This document shows, piece after piece, positions 24,901 to 33,065 of a stretch of 64,000 nucleotides of DNA (positions are counted from its first letter, which is position 1; each line of letters opens with the position of its first letter). The notes below the pieces were generated by a model. That model was not told where the DNA came from. It saw only the letters and a program-made list of their open reading frames with translations, and ran no database searches. This stretch comes from Odoribacter sp. Z80 (lineage in GTDB: Bacteria > Bacteroidota > Bacteroidia > Bacteroidales > Marinifilaceae), in contig NZ_QWEL01000002.1 in NCBI RefSeq assembly GCF_009935865.1, positions 186,001-250,000 of the forward strand. Reading direction: 5' to 3'. The position numbers and the translations under genes are program-made.

Positions 24901-25056
24901 AGTTTTTTCAACCCAAGGCGTTAATTTAGCCGGAGTAAATATAAAATGAATCCCAACCCCTACGACCACCACTATGAACACCCATATAACCAGCAGACTC
25001 CATAAAGTTTTTTTAACCATTCGTCTGCCCCATGATTTCTTTTCTTTGCCTGTCAT
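21934..25056 (-). CDS. AsmA-family large envelope protein
   Basis: A 1040-residue protein with one N-terminal membrane helix (LLVIWVFIVVVVGVGIHFIF) and a very long periplasmic region of beta-rich repeats. The N-terminal FTPAKLTPWVEKTANAYLD and VRIGNMELTFFSTFPDFGLRI are the AsmA signature, and the C-terminal half has the AsmA_2-like IDMTFKYHISLLKSPLPF. AsmA-like proteins (TamB, YhdP) form bridge-shaped grooves that move phospholipid between membranes. The start ATG at 25056 lies 12 nt after the namZ stop; a GTG at 25065 is an alternative. It is the last gene of a five-gene envelope operon. Confidence 0.85.
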   Translation of the reverse strand: MTGKEKKSWGRRMVKKTLWSLLVIWVFIVVVVGVGIHFIFTPAKLTPWVEKTANAYLDADVRIGNMELTFFSTFPDFGLRITDVSVVSRCSRDSSGMFIPQTRDSLMRIESGLITVNPMAYLFKNRIVVKDFVLERPDIYAYVDSSGKANWNIVKETEEVVAADSLTADSMGFNGRLRLKNVRIRDGKMIFDDRNTHLYARLTGLNLGIDGMLGQRRSRLKVNFSTDNILFWQEGKLLVNRLALSVTTGLRVNRDSLLYTLDKAVFDVNGLRFGAGGVFRGDTVNRTVGVDLKYGIHIPSLKTLLDLIPEAVLQKAEGVDVRGEVWCKGEVKGTYGRQNIPLLTSEFRIQDGYIAYPGMPSQIDSLNVDLYAFVDLQKEQDSYVRLRQFCIQGGGTDVDIKGDIEHLLTDPLVKTQIEAQVNFGDLTRIFPLTDGITCKGMLNTFLKTNVKVSDILCADYGKLNVGGYCRMKGVEIFIPKDSIVMKMKSAALAFASNRKNEKTLQGKDLLNGVVGYSGMDVHIRNKVRLLMDTTYLTLKTSPLKDTTAVASVSSGLHLGRMVFIVRDTLLVGLKSADVKASLKPWKRDKKIPQVEAQLQVDSLRLRMLGNRLSFARVDSKVEAVRSRRNEKIWRPSGYVDFVGMRAYTPYFPLRMRMPGTRLRFNMNEVQLDSAVLRLGRSDLRLTGNIENMARAFFRHDTLKAQLLVTSDRIDCNQLMHALDAGTAYRARVESGFRDTVAGDGMSDDFDQLEVVGDSVVYEGKNALFVVPSGIDFTFQTDIKRVLFGKLEMDSIHGEVVMRNQCIELSDLELRSSAANMSTSAIYKATDTIKAYAGFALQMHDIRIDSLVRLLPALDTLFPMLRSFEGVVNFHMAADAWLDSTMMIDLPTLRAAAYLDGRDLVLMDGETFAEISKMLMFKNKQRNMIDSISVDLAVKDGTVEIFPFLIEIDRYKAAVGGEHNIDMTFKYHISLLKSPLPFRAGMDISGSMEKMKFRITKAKYKDMFIPSRRASVDSAQLNLKQRIRTILRDGEHSRPER

Positions 25057-25068
25057 TATAAACACAAA

Positions 25069-26220
25069 TCAATAGATCAAATATTTCTCCCTGATTTTTC
25101 TGAAACGCTCTAACCCGGAAGACCACGAAGACCGGATTTCCTGCTCACTTTTTCCTGTTTCAATATCTTTTCGTAATTGAGCCGTACCGGCCAGTTTTTC
25201 AAAAAAAGGTGTAAAAAAAGGCTCCGTACCGACATAATTCCGGCAGGCCTCCAGCAACCAGTCCAATCTTAAACGCTTTCCTGCCCTCACTTCCTCATAC
25301 TTATCCCTCAAATCCCGGCCATAACACACTTTCCCCAAACACTTAGGAGATTTACTCATGCCCGGAATACTCCGGGGAGTAAACGAATAAGGCATATCTT
25401 TCAAACAAGGATGACCAAACACCTGGAAAGGGACATCAGTTCCCCGGCCTTCGCTGACCACCGTTCCCTCAAAAAAACAAACTGAAGGATACAACATCAC
25501 CGACACTTTATCCGGTAAATTAGGCGAAGGTTTAACCGGTAGTTCCACCGGCATTTCCCGGTTCCAGTTCCCGCAAGGAACGATTTTCAAATCGCATTTC
25601 ACCCCATTTTTCAACCACCCTTCTCCGTTAATCATCCGTGCATACTCCGCAATCGTCATACCATATACCACCGGTACGGGATGCATGCCGATGAAAGAAC
25701 TGAATTTCATATCCAATACCGGACCATCCACATAAAATGCATTGGGATTCGGACGGTCCGTCACAATCACCGGAATCTGATTCTCGGCACAAGCCTCCAT
25801 CACATAATGCAAGGTGGAAAGATACGTATAGAAACGCACCCCGACATCCTGAATATCAAAAATCAGAACGTCTACTCCTTTCAAATCCTCAGGTAAAGGT
25901 TTTTTTTTCTTCCCATATAAAGAAATCACCGGTAAACCTGTAACTTTATCCTTATCATCTCTCACATTTTCGCCGGCATCGGCATCTCCCCGGAATCCAT
26001 GCTCGGGACAAAATATTTTAACAACCTGAGTTCCTTTTTGCCTCAAAAAATCAACCGTATGCTGTCCATGGATAACTGAAGTCTGGTTAGCAACTACCCC
26101 GACTCTCTTACCCTCCACCCATGAAGCATACATGTTAAAATTCTCAATTCCCGGTGTAATGGCATAAAGCCAACTGCACATCAGCACAAAACACCACAAA
26201 CCTAAAAACTTTTTCCGCAT
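25069..26220 (-). CDS. namZ: Exo-beta-N-acetylmuramidase NamZ-like (DUF1343, GH171)
   Basis: The 383-residue protein has a Sec signal and then the DUF1343 pattern: KRVGVVANQTSVI, KIFCPEHGFRGDADAGE, LIFDIQDVGVRFYTYLST, IVTDRPNPN and the C-terminal SWSSGLERFRKIREKYLIY. Characterised members (B. subtilis YbbC/NamZ, Tannerella NamZ) remove terminal N-acetylmuramic acid from peptidoglycan fragments, so this enzyme probably takes part in wall recycling in the periplasm. Its ATG overlaps the stop of the DUF4837 gene as TAATG. All the named sequence landmarks look intact. Confidence 0.9.
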   Translation of the reverse strand: MRKKFLGLWCFVLMCSWLYAITPGIENFNMYASWVEGKRVGVVANQTSVIHGQHTVDFLRQKGTQVVKIFCPEHGFRGDADAGENVRDDKDKVTGLPVISLYGKKKKPLPEDLKGVDVLIFDIQDVGVRFYTYLSTLHYVMEACAENQIPVIVTDRPNPNAFYVDGPVLDMKFSSFIGMHPVPVVYGMTIAEYARMINGEGWLKNGVKCDLKIVPCGNWNREMPVELPVKPSPNLPDKVSVMLYPSVCFFEGTVVSEGRGTDVPFQVFGHPCLKDMPYSFTPRSIPGMSKSPKCLGKVCYGRDLRDKYEEVRAGKRLRLDWLLEACRNYVGTEPFFTPFFEKLAGTAQLRKDIETGKSEQEIRSSWSSGLERFRKIREKYLIY

Positions 26221-27245
26221 TACTTTTTCTTTTCCTCCGGAAAATCTATCTGCATAGAATAAATGATACTTTCCACCTGACGCATCATATTCCGTTTCTT
26301 ACCTTCCGGAGCATACACATATCCCATCATATAAATCACCCGTTCATTCTTCTGGTCCAATACGACATTCAAAACAAAAGGCCCTCCCATAAAATCGTTC
26401 ACTACAGTCCACAATCCTTTCATCAGCACAGCATAATGTTCTCCCTCGTACTGGTAAACGGCAGTCATCATCGGCGTTACCATATCCAGTGCCATCCAGG
26501 TATTATTTAAAGGCCCGGGGATATATTTTTTCAGTTCCTCATTCACCTTATCCTGAATAATCCGGTAATTCAACTGGCTTTCATCTTCATACCGCTCCTG
26601 AAAGAAAATAATTCCCTTGCTATCCACCCGGGTTTCCGATGAAATCCACACAAAATCATTGGTATCTTTATTGATATTGTACCCCCCCGGGCAATGTAAA
26701 AGAATATCATATTTATTCTTAAACAAATTAAAAATCTTTTTATCCGGAGTTTTTCTGTACACCTCTATCAAACGGTCCCGCTCAGCTTTCAGATACACTC
26801 CCATCATTTTCTCTTTATTGGCATCGAAAATCCGGAAGAATGCTTCTTCATCCGGTGCGGTAATCTTAAAAATTTTCTGGCTTTTAGCCCAGGGACTATC
26901 AAAAAAATGGACAGAAGCGGAATCCGCTTTTCTGGATATATTGACTAACAGAAGGTTCCGGTGAGACTTCACATTTTTCTCAAAACGGGCAGGAGGTAAG
27001 TTCAGAAGGTCAAAAATAGGTTCTCCCTGAGGCAACCCGATCTGTGCCTGGCCAAAAAACTGTTTTATCGTATCTCCGACAGCCCCGTCCCACAATGCTT
27101 TAGGCATAATGACCATCAATTCATTCGTAGCTCCGGAAACAGGAGACAGCATTGATTTTCCGGCTTTTCCTCCCTCTTTACACGACCACACAGAAACCAT
27201 GATTACAACAAACAAAACATAGAATACTTTTTTCATAACTTTCAT
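26220..27245 (-). CDS. DUF4837 lipoprotein
   Basis: A 341-residue Bacteroidetes family of unknown function. The signal MKKVFYVLFVVIMVSVWSC ends in a lipobox Cys; mature features include SGATNELMVIMPKALWDG near residue 38, HRNLLLVNISR near residue 95, CPGGYNINKDTNDFVWISSET near residue 185 (cited as one block) and GGPFVLNVVLDQ near residue 295. Those segments fit DUF4837. It is translationally coupled to namZ and lies 14 bp after the DUF3108 gene. A role in envelope maintenance is only suggested by neighbours. ATG at 27236 is an alternative start. Confidence 0.82.
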   Translation of the reverse strand: MKVMKKVFYVLFVVIMVSVWSCKEGGKAGKSMLSPVSGATNELMVIMPKALWDGAVGDTIKQFFGQAQIGLPQGEPIFDLLNLPPARFEKNVKSHRNLLLVNISRKADSASVHFFDSPWAKSQKIFKITAPDEEAFFRIFDANKEKMMGVYLKAERDRLIEVYRKTPDKKIFNLFKNKYDILLHCPGGYNINKDTNDFVWISSETRVDSKGIIFFQERYEDESQLNYRIIQDKVNEELKKYIPGPLNNTWMALDMVTPMMTAVYQYEGEHYAVLMKGLWTVVNDFMGGPFVLNVVLDQKNERVIYMMGYVYAPEGKKRNMMRQVESIIYSMQIDFPEEKKK

Positions 27246-27259
27246 TTTTAGTTATTGTA

Positions 27260-28036
27260 TTATCTCTCCCCAAGGCCTATCTTGCTTTCAGACCAATCCA
27301 ACACTCCTTTCACCGAGCCGACCAGAATTTTTGCTTCCACCATCAACGGAAGCCGGTACTCATCCCTGCTCACCCAAATCTTCATATTTTCACCTCCCTT
27401 AAAGACCTCTCCTTCAACCAACAAGGGCGAGAAAACGTAGCATTCCTGCTTACGCCCAGCTATTTTAGTTTTATTTACTCCTAAATAACGGATATATAAA
27501 TCATAAATTTTACTATCTATTAAAATACGAATCGGTATTAAATCATTTTTTTTATATTGATCAAAATCCACTTCCCTGGTCATCCAGGCAACAGAAAGCA
27601 TATCATAAGTCTGAGGCAATAATTTCACCGTATCTTTCCGTTTGAATTTCCCGACTCTGTGTACATCTCCCCAAACAACCGAATCCTGATAATCGAAAAC
27701 ATAGTCAAATGTTTTATGGTAATTCCCCTCATGCGCCTTCCTTGAAAACTCATAAGGCAGGAATGTGTCTTTATCATAATGGGATATCAATGTATCACGG
27801 ATGGTAAAAAACCAATCCCAGGAAGGCAAAGAATACCCCACCGCCTCCAATTTGTTTGCATTGGGATACTTGTCTGACTTGGCTAAAGAAAATTCCACCT
27901 GGCCGGCTTTCACCCAAATAAATCCCCAATTGTAATAACCGGTATAAACCAACTGTTCCACAGGCGGATATTTCGTCTGAGCAAACAGGGTTGTTTCCCA
28001 ACCCAATATCAATATCAAAAGCCAAACTCGTCCCAT
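27260..28036 (-). CDS. DUF3108 periplasmic protein
   Basis: A 258-residue secreted protein with signal MGRVWLLILILGWETTLFAQ and no lipobox Cys. The DUF3108 landmarks are LVYTGYYNWGFIWVKAGQVE, a Ser/Trp-rich SLPSWDWFFTIRDTL, the turn YEFSRKAHEGNYHK, and a final IWVSRDEYRLPLMVEAKI. Proteins of this family have a lipocalin- or VioE-like barrel and unknown substrate. It sits 5 bp after the Ig-like lipoprotein gene, so it belongs to the same transcript. No catalytic residues can be named. Confidence 0.8.
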   Translation of the reverse strand: MGRVWLLILILGWETTLFAQTKYPPVEQLVYTGYYNWGFIWVKAGQVEFSLAKSDKYPNANKLEAVGYSLPSWDWFFTIRDTLISHYDKDTFLPYEFSRKAHEGNYHKTFDYVFDYQDSVVWGDVHRVGKFKRKDTVKLLPQTYDMLSVAWMTREVDFDQYKKNDLIPIRILIDSKIYDLYIRYLGVNKTKIAGRKQECYVFSPLLVEGEVFKGGENMKIWVSRDEYRLPLMVEAKILVGSVKGVLDWSESKIGLGER

Positions 28037-28041
28037 AATTT

Positions 28042-29925
28042 TTATTTATCACTCATGCCCTTATACGTAGCCTGCAAATCAAAGGTCTGTTCTATATCGA
28101 AATTTTGCTTTACAGAAATTTCTGCCGGCAAATAAATCACCTCTTCCGGCTGACGTCCTTTCAGGAAAAGTCCGGTGTCCCAGACCCCATTCCCATTCGT
28201 GTCCAGGATAGCACGGAAACGGTATTTTCCTGCGGGCAGCAAATCAAATACCACTTCTCCGTCCTGCCGGATTTCCTTTTCGCGGAGCACGTTATACTTT
28301 CTCTTTCCGTTATCTGATTTACCTGTCTCAGCCTTATAAAGCTGCAAAATAACATTTCCCTGTACCCCTTGTACATTCAACACCACTTTCCCATAGTGTT
28401 CCTCAGAATGGACTTTGAATTTTTTAGTCCAGGTATTATTGAAATGCCCGTACCAATCAAAAACGGTCGCGGAATCCAATGTGATCCGGTATTCTTCCCC
28501 TGCTTTCCAGGGAACATCTATATACCTTCTGCGGATTCTGAGGCTGTCTTTTCCTACACTAAAAGCAATAGGTTGATAAAGCGTATCTGCTTTCTGTTCC
28601 ACCCGGAGCAACTGTTGCCACTCCTCATCCCGGAGTGGGCGGGCAAACTCCAACCACAACCGAGCGCCCAAATCAAAATCGTTCCCTGCATTGGTTTTTA
28701 TTTCCACAAACTCAACAGGTCGCTTTTCCCCCTCTTCCTCATCCTGTTTTTTCCTGGCCTTTCCTTCCGCCTTTTTTTTCTCCTTAAAAGTATACCGGAC
28801 CGTATCTGCATACATCACCCGCTGTCCCACACTATCCGTTCGCAAATACGATAAAATCACATTAAACGTATCTCTTTTATAGACCAAAGAATCCTTAATC
28901 CATAAAGTGATGGTATCACTCCCGGCCGAATGCTCTTTGATATACCAATCCTCCGGCAGATAAGGCAGGGGCAAAGTATCCCACAAGCGGGCTTCAAATT
29001 CATTTTCTCCCGGAATACTGAAAATAAACTCCAGTTTTTCCCGTGCCTTACGCTCATCACTCACCATATACAACTGGGTAGATTTTTCCTGGAATATACG
29101 GAGATACAGATTACTGGGCCCAAATCCCATATACTGGGTCGTCACCAAACTGTCCGAAGTGGTCGTGTCACGCCCCACAATACTCTCTATAATTTTAATC
29201 GTATCCGTTTTTTCCATCAACATAAACCGGGGCCGTACCACCGAATCCAGAAAAGCAAACATTTCCGACTCCGGAGTGTATCTGTAATCGCGGTTATTAT
29301 CCTCCACGGCAACAATACGGTAAGTCGTATCCCTTAAATTAGTCACCCTGAAAAAACCGGAACTATCGGTCAAAGCCACATAATCCGGCAACTCCAGCAA
29401 AGGCATAGAATCGGCAGCATTGGAATAGAGTTCCACATACACCCCCCTCATCGGTTCCCCTGATTCCGCATTTACAACATTTCCTGCCAATTCCAGGGAA
29501 TCAATAACCGGACCTGTCGAAAAAACATAACGGTAATATCCGAGAGGATTTCCTTCGTTATTGTCCGCTATAGCATCCCCGAAATCCAGACTATAAGTCG
29601 TATTAGGCCGTAAAGTATCCTGAATCTCCACCTGAATATACTTCCCTTTCAAGCGAACCTTCGGTTTTTTGTTCTGAGGAGGAGAGATAATAAATTTTTT
29701 ATCAATGTCTTTTAACTGGACAAACTCGTCAAAGTAAATCTCTATCCGTTTCTTGCTAAAATCCGTGGAAAAAGAAACCGGATTTTCATTCACCACTTCG
29801 GGAGGAGTCGTATCTTTAGGTCCTCCCTCAGGATAACCGCGATTGGCACAAGCATATACCAACCCCGTCAACAATACGGTTCCCAACCATTTCCAACAAA
29901 AAAAAGCCTGACAATTCCGGTTCAT
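28042..29925 (-). CDS. Ig-like (Big_5) domain lipoprotein
   Basis: This 627-residue protein has a lipobox at about residue 26 (TGLVYAC) followed by ANRGYPEGGPKDTTPPEV, the usual start of a conserved Bacteroidetes family. Residues 40-130 form an Ig-like Big_5 domain (RIEIYFDEFVQLKDIDKKFI, PNTTYSLDFGDAI). A carboxypeptidase-regulatory-like fold follows (SGEPMRGVYVELY). The C-terminus has a second such domain (LLPAGKYRFRAILDTNGNGV). A charged linker near residue 395 is Lys/Glu-rich. It leads the operon with DUF3108, DUF4837, namZ and asmA-like genes. Function unknown; probably a surface or periplasmic scaffold. Confidence 0.8.
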   Translation of the reverse strand: MNRNCQAFFCWKWLGTVLLTGLVYACANRGYPEGGPKDTTPPEVVNENPVSFSTDFSKKRIEIYFDEFVQLKDIDKKFIISPPQNKKPKVRLKGKYIQVEIQDTLRPNTTYSLDFGDAIADNNEGNPLGYYRYVFSTGPVIDSLELAGNVVNAESGEPMRGVYVELYSNAADSMPLLELPDYVALTDSSGFFRVTNLRDTTYRIVAVEDNNRDYRYTPESEMFAFLDSVVRPRFMLMEKTDTIKIIESIVGRDTTTSDSLVTTQYMGFGPSNLYLRIFQEKSTQLYMVSDERKAREKLEFIFSIPGENEFEARLWDTLPLPYLPEDWYIKEHSAGSDTITLWIKDSLVYKRDTFNVILSYLRTDSVGQRVMYADTVRYTFKEKKKAEGKARKKQDEEEGEKRPVEFVEIKTNAGNDFDLGARLWLEFARPLRDEEWQQLLRVEQKADTLYQPIAFSVGKDSLRIRRRYIDVPWKAGEEYRITLDSATVFDWYGHFNNTWTKKFKVHSEEHYGKVVLNVQGVQGNVILQLYKAETGKSDNGKRKYNVLREKEIRQDGEVVFDLLPAGKYRFRAILDTNGNGVWDTGLFLKGRQPEEVIYLPAEISVKQNFDIEQTFDLQATYKGMSDK

Positions 29926-29959
29926 TACTTTCTTACTTTACTCTTTTTTACTTGATTTA

Positions 29960-29967
29960 CAAAGATA
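29960..29967 (-). promoter_or_regulatory. -7 element of the five-gene envelope operon
   Basis: Minus strand TATCTTTG, 34 bp before the Ig-like lipoprotein start; a T-rich tract lies immediately upstream. Confidence 0.5.
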
Positions 29968-29973
29968 AGTTAT

Positions 29974-30005
29974 AAAGGGAAAAAGGAAAAGGTTAAAAGT
30001 AAAAA
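29974..30005. repeat. A/G-rich heptad-like tract upstream of the envelope operon promoter
   Basis: The plus strand carries GGGAAAAAGGAAAAGG and TTAAAAGTAAAAAC, so the minus strand has T-tracts every 6-8 bases just upstream of the -7 element. Confidence 0.5.
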
Positions 30006-30037
30006 CTTCTGCCCAAAAGCAAAAAAGACAAAAGCAA

Positions 30038-30769
30038 TCAAAGTGTTTTACCCAGGCACCCCAGGCTAAAAGTCACATTCCCGGCTTCAGCCAGCACCTG
30101 CAAACATGATTTTAATGTAGCCCCGGTAGTAATCACATCATCCAGCAGCAGCACATGGCGGCCGGCAATCTTCTGAACATCACGCAATTTAAAAATATCT
30201 TCCACATTCTGCTGTCGCTCCACGGCATTCTTTCCGGCCTGAGAAACGTTATTTTTTATACGCACCACCACACCATCCAATATCTCTATTCCCAACACCT
30301 CACTCACTCCGCAAGCAATCTCATGAGCCTGATTGAATCCCCGCTTCCTCTCCCTTTTCTTATGCAAAGGAACCGGAACAATACAATCGGCCTGACATTT
30401 TCCTTTTATCCGCTCCCCCAGCAATCGCCCCAAATACCTTCCGAGTTTCCGGTAAGACAAATATTTTACAGCATAAATCAGTTTCCGGTAGGGACTGTAT
30501 TTATTATAATAGAAAAGAGCATACAAACATTGGGGACGGGAAACATGATCAAAAACTTCCAAAACCTGGTCTGAAGCAGAATAGGACTCATCTGCAAAAG
30601 GGAAGTCAGCCAGACAATGCGAGCATAAATATTTTTCACCCCTCACGAGGCATTTTCCACAGACCAGGCACAAGGACGGATAAAACAAATCGGCCAATCC
30701 AGACCAACACTCCCGGAAAAAGCGACCAATCCCCTGCTGCAACGATATCCGCATACCTTGTCTACCCAT
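30038..30769 (-). CDS. comF: ComF-family phosphoribosyltransferase-like protein
   Basis: The 243-residue protein has the N-terminal double-zinc module of ComF (FYPSLCLVCGKCL and KYLCSHCLADFPF) and a C-terminal type I phosphoribosyltransferase fold with the PRPP loop VLLLDDVITTGATLKSC. The linking segment VPVPLHKKRERKRGFNQAHEIA is highly conserved in ComF. In naturally competent bacteria ComF helps handle incoming single-stranded DNA; in Bacteroidetes its role is not settled. It lies 12 bp after the GH16-like gene and is probably on the same message. Confidence 0.9.
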   Translation of the reverse strand: MGRQGMRISLQQGIGRFFRECWSGLADLFYPSLCLVCGKCLVRGEKYLCSHCLADFPFADESYSASDQVLEVFDHVSRPQCLYALFYYNKYSPYRKLIYAVKYLSYRKLGRYLGRLLGERIKGKCQADCIVPVPLHKKRERKRGFNQAHEIACGVSEVLGIEILDGVVVRIKNNVSQAGKNAVERQQNVEDIFKLRDVQKIAGRHVLLLDDVITTGATLKSCLQVLAEAGNVTFSLGCLGKTL

Positions 30770-30781
30770 AAACAGACAAAA

Positions 30782-32197
30782 CTATTTTTTCAACCGGTAG
30801 CCTCTCACCCAGTCAATCTCCATGCAGGCAGGAATTCCTTTGTCAGCAGGTGTTTCCGTAGCTCCCAAAGAAAATACAATATACATCGGAACATCCGGTA
30901 TATTCTCTTTCTCTTCCTTCACCACCATATCATTTATCATCCACACCATTTTCTCTGCCGTCCACTCCAGGGTAAATATATAATATTCATTCGCCAACTC
31001 CAGATCGGGTATCAATTGAATATCATTTGTAACAGCCGCCCGGTAATGAAATACCCGCCCCATGCTCACTCCATCGGCCTGGCATTTCATAACTTCCACA
31101 TGGGGAAGATCCGCATCCCCCAACATCCAGAAACAGGAAGTAACCGCTCCCCGGTTCAGTTTGACTTTCGCTTCAAAACGACCGTAACATTGCCGGAAAG
31201 AAGCGGCCGTACTAATCATCCCCGAAGTATAATCATACTTCCGCTCCCGGATTCCCAATTGCCCGTCCCAATACTTTCCAATAATGGATTCTTTCCGGAA
31301 ATTCAAACACACAGCACTATGACCGAAAGAAACATTATCAGATGAATACAACTGTACGTCTTTTCCGACGCCATAAGTATCATTGAGAAAACGTTCCCCG
31401 GCATAATAACGGGTTATCCATTTGGTATGGTCCAAACTCCCCTGGTTAAACTCGTCCTCAAAAACCAGTTTCCAACGGCGCATACTATTAAAATAAGGGT
31501 CCTGAAGCAAGGCATTGTATTTTACGATGTCCGGACGTTTTGCCAGTGACTCATATTCCTCCAGCAATTTATAATCATCCGTAGTCAGGTACCTCTTCTT
31601 ATCCAACAAAAATTTCCTGTTCTTCTTAAATTCCTCAGATTGGACAAAAGCCGTCAACTGCTCAAATTCCTGAGGTAATTTTGTATTTTTTACTTCGTTA
31701 TATTCCTTAAAACTCCGGAGATTCTCAAAACGAATCAAAGCGGCAATCTTGGGATGGCGGATAATCTGCCGGTAAGCATTATACTCCACGGCATGCAGTT
31801 TCCGGTCAAAATCCGCCGATTTTACAATCACCTTTAACTTGATATACTCCTGATATTCTTCAGTATGCTTCACTCTTTCATACCCCTGCAACTCCTGGGA
31901 ATCATGAATCAGCAAATAAGACTTCAACTTCCTCAACTTCAACAAAGCCTTATACTGCTTCTCAGCGGTATAATATTTACTGTCTTTATATGCCAATGCT
32001 TCGATTTCTTTTTTCCTTTTCTTAAAAGCAGGCTCCTTTATTATACCGTCCAATTCTTTATATCTGGCCAGTTCTGCACTTTTTTCCACTTTCACAAACA
32101 ACTCTTCATCTTCCCGGAATACCGCCCGAAAAGTTTCCGCTTCGTGAGTCGTACGAAGTATCTTATGCTTAGAAAATAAAAACGAAAATAATCCCAT
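30782..32197 (-). CDS. GH16-like domain protein with N-terminal helical repeats, probably catalytically impaired
   Basis: The 471-residue protein begins MGLFSFLFSKHKILRTTHEA and has no signal peptide. Residues 15-225 are a charged helical region with about four weakly repeated units: a Tyr-x-x-Leu element, then Phe-x-x-x-x-x-x-Leu, then Tyr (for example LARYKELDGIIKEPAF, LQGYERVKHTEEYQEY). Residues 225-471 look like a GH16 jelly roll (VFEDEFNQGSLDHTKW, YTSGMISTAASFRQCYGRFEAK). At the catalytic strand, where GH16 has ExDxxE, I read HVEVMKCQADG, so one Glu is kept and the others are lost. It may bind glycans or proteins, not cleave. Cytoplasmic location is inferred. Confidence 0.7.
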   Translation of the reverse strand: MGLFSFLFSKHKILRTTHEAETFRAVFREDEELFVKVEKSAELARYKELDGIIKEPAFKKRKKEIEALAYKDSKYYTAEKQYKALLKLRKLKSYLLIHDSQELQGYERVKHTEEYQEYIKLKVIVKSADFDRKLHAVEYNAYRQIIRHPKIAALIRFENLRSFKEYNEVKNTKLPQEFEQLTAFVQSEEFKKNRKFLLDKKRYLTTDDYKLLEEYESLAKRPDIVKYNALLQDPYFNSMRRWKLVFEDEFNQGSLDHTKWITRYYAGERFLNDTYGVGKDVQLYSSDNVSFGHSAVCLNFRKESIIGKYWDGQLGIRERKYDYTSGMISTAASFRQCYGRFEAKVKLNRGAVTSCFWMLGDADLPHVEVMKCQADGVSMGRVFHYRAAVTNDIQLIPDLELANEYYIFTLEWTAEKMVWMINDMVVKEEKENIPDVPMYIVFSLGATETPADKGIPACMEIDWVRGYRLKK

Positions 32198-32233
32198 ACA
32201 TTCTATTTTAACGCATATTACTGCATTCAGAAA

Positions 32234-32241
32234 CAAAGGTA
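32234..32241 (-). promoter_or_regulatory. -7 element upstream of the GH16-like gene
   Basis: Minus strand TACCTTTG, 36 bp before the chosen start at 32197. It overlaps a longer reading frame and so favours the internal start. Confidence 0.5.
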
Positions 32242-32245
32242 ATGC

Positions 32246-32283
32246 AAAAAAAATGAAAAGTAAAAGGTAAAAAGTAAAAAGTA
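32246..32283. repeat. A-rich heptad-like tract upstream of the GH16-like gene
   Basis: The plus strand shows AAAAGTAAAAGGTAAAAAGTAAAAAG split into near-7-bp units (GTAAAAA). On the minus strand the T-tracts lie immediately upstream of the -7 element. Confidence 0.6.
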
Positions 32284-32307
32284 GATACGAATCCGTTAAA
32301 TATCATC

Positions 32308-33054
32308 TTATTGCTTCACAAAATGATAGGTTATCGTTCCTTTTTGCAAGGCGGGAGCCGAACTTTTTTCATTAAAACGGGAACGTTCAGCCGCATCCAC
32401 GGCCACCCGCCGCAAACAGTCGTCTTCTTCGGAATCGGTTTCTGTCACGACAGCCTTTTGCACTACCCCTTTCCGGTTGACGGTTATCTCCACAACCACC
32501 ACACCACCGAATTCACACTTAAACACAGGTATAGGCAAAAAACGGGCATAACGCTCCTTTAAATTATAACTGACACTACTCTCTCCCGAATAAAACGTAG
32601 ACTTCAAAGAGTCCAGTTCCTGTTCCCGGCGGTCCCGAAGATGCTGAAGACTATCTTGCTTATAATTTTTATCTTTCTGTGCAACATAACGGCTTCCCCC
32701 CTCCTCTTCCAGTTCTTTCATAATTGCATCGACATATTCCTGCACCCGGGCATCTTCTTTCCTTTTCTGTTCAGGAGCATTTTCATTGACCGCCATCGAA
32801 CGTAACATTTTTTCCACCGCTTCCGCCGAACTTTTCTGCCGGATTTCCTCTTTCCGCTGTTTTTCCTCCTGCTGTTTCAAAAGCTCTTCAGGAGCCGGTA
32901 CATCCATTAAAACCTCCATTTCAGTATGAACAGCAACCCGGGAAATCTCCATACCCAGCAACAGAATAGCCAGAACAAGATGAAAAATCACTGTTCCCAT
33001 AATTCCCCGGCGATGAGGAATAACATGCTTCTCTATATAATCACCCCATGACAT
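32308..33054 (-). CDS. TonB-family energy transducer protein
   Basis: A 248-residue protein with one N-terminal membrane helix (GTVIFHLVLAILLLGMEI near residue 20), a long charged, Glu/Lys-rich stalk that is probably coiled coil (KQQEEKQRKEEIRQKSS), and a C-terminal TonB-like domain (GVVVVEITVNRKGVVQKAVV, DAAERSRFNE, KGTITYHFVKQ). The stalk lacks the Pro-rich spacer of classical TonB, and no ExbB/ExbD genes are adjacent. It could energise a TonB-dependent receptor or be a related mechanical linker. It follows the LolC/E-type gene by 11 bp. Confidence 0.8.
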   Translation of the reverse strand: MSWGDYIEKHVIPHRRGIMGTVIFHLVLAILLLGMEISRVAVHTEMEVLMDVPAPEELLKQQEEKQRKEEIRQKSSAEAVEKMLRSMAVNENAPEQKRKEDARVQEYVDAIMKELEEEGGSRYVAQKDKNYKQDSLQHLRDRREQELDSLKSTFYSGESSVSYNLKERYARFLPIPVFKCEFGGVVVVEITVNRKGVVQKAVVTETDSEEDDCLRRVAVDAAERSRFNEKSSAPALQKGTITYHFVKQ

Positions 33055-33065
33055 ATTCTTATTCT

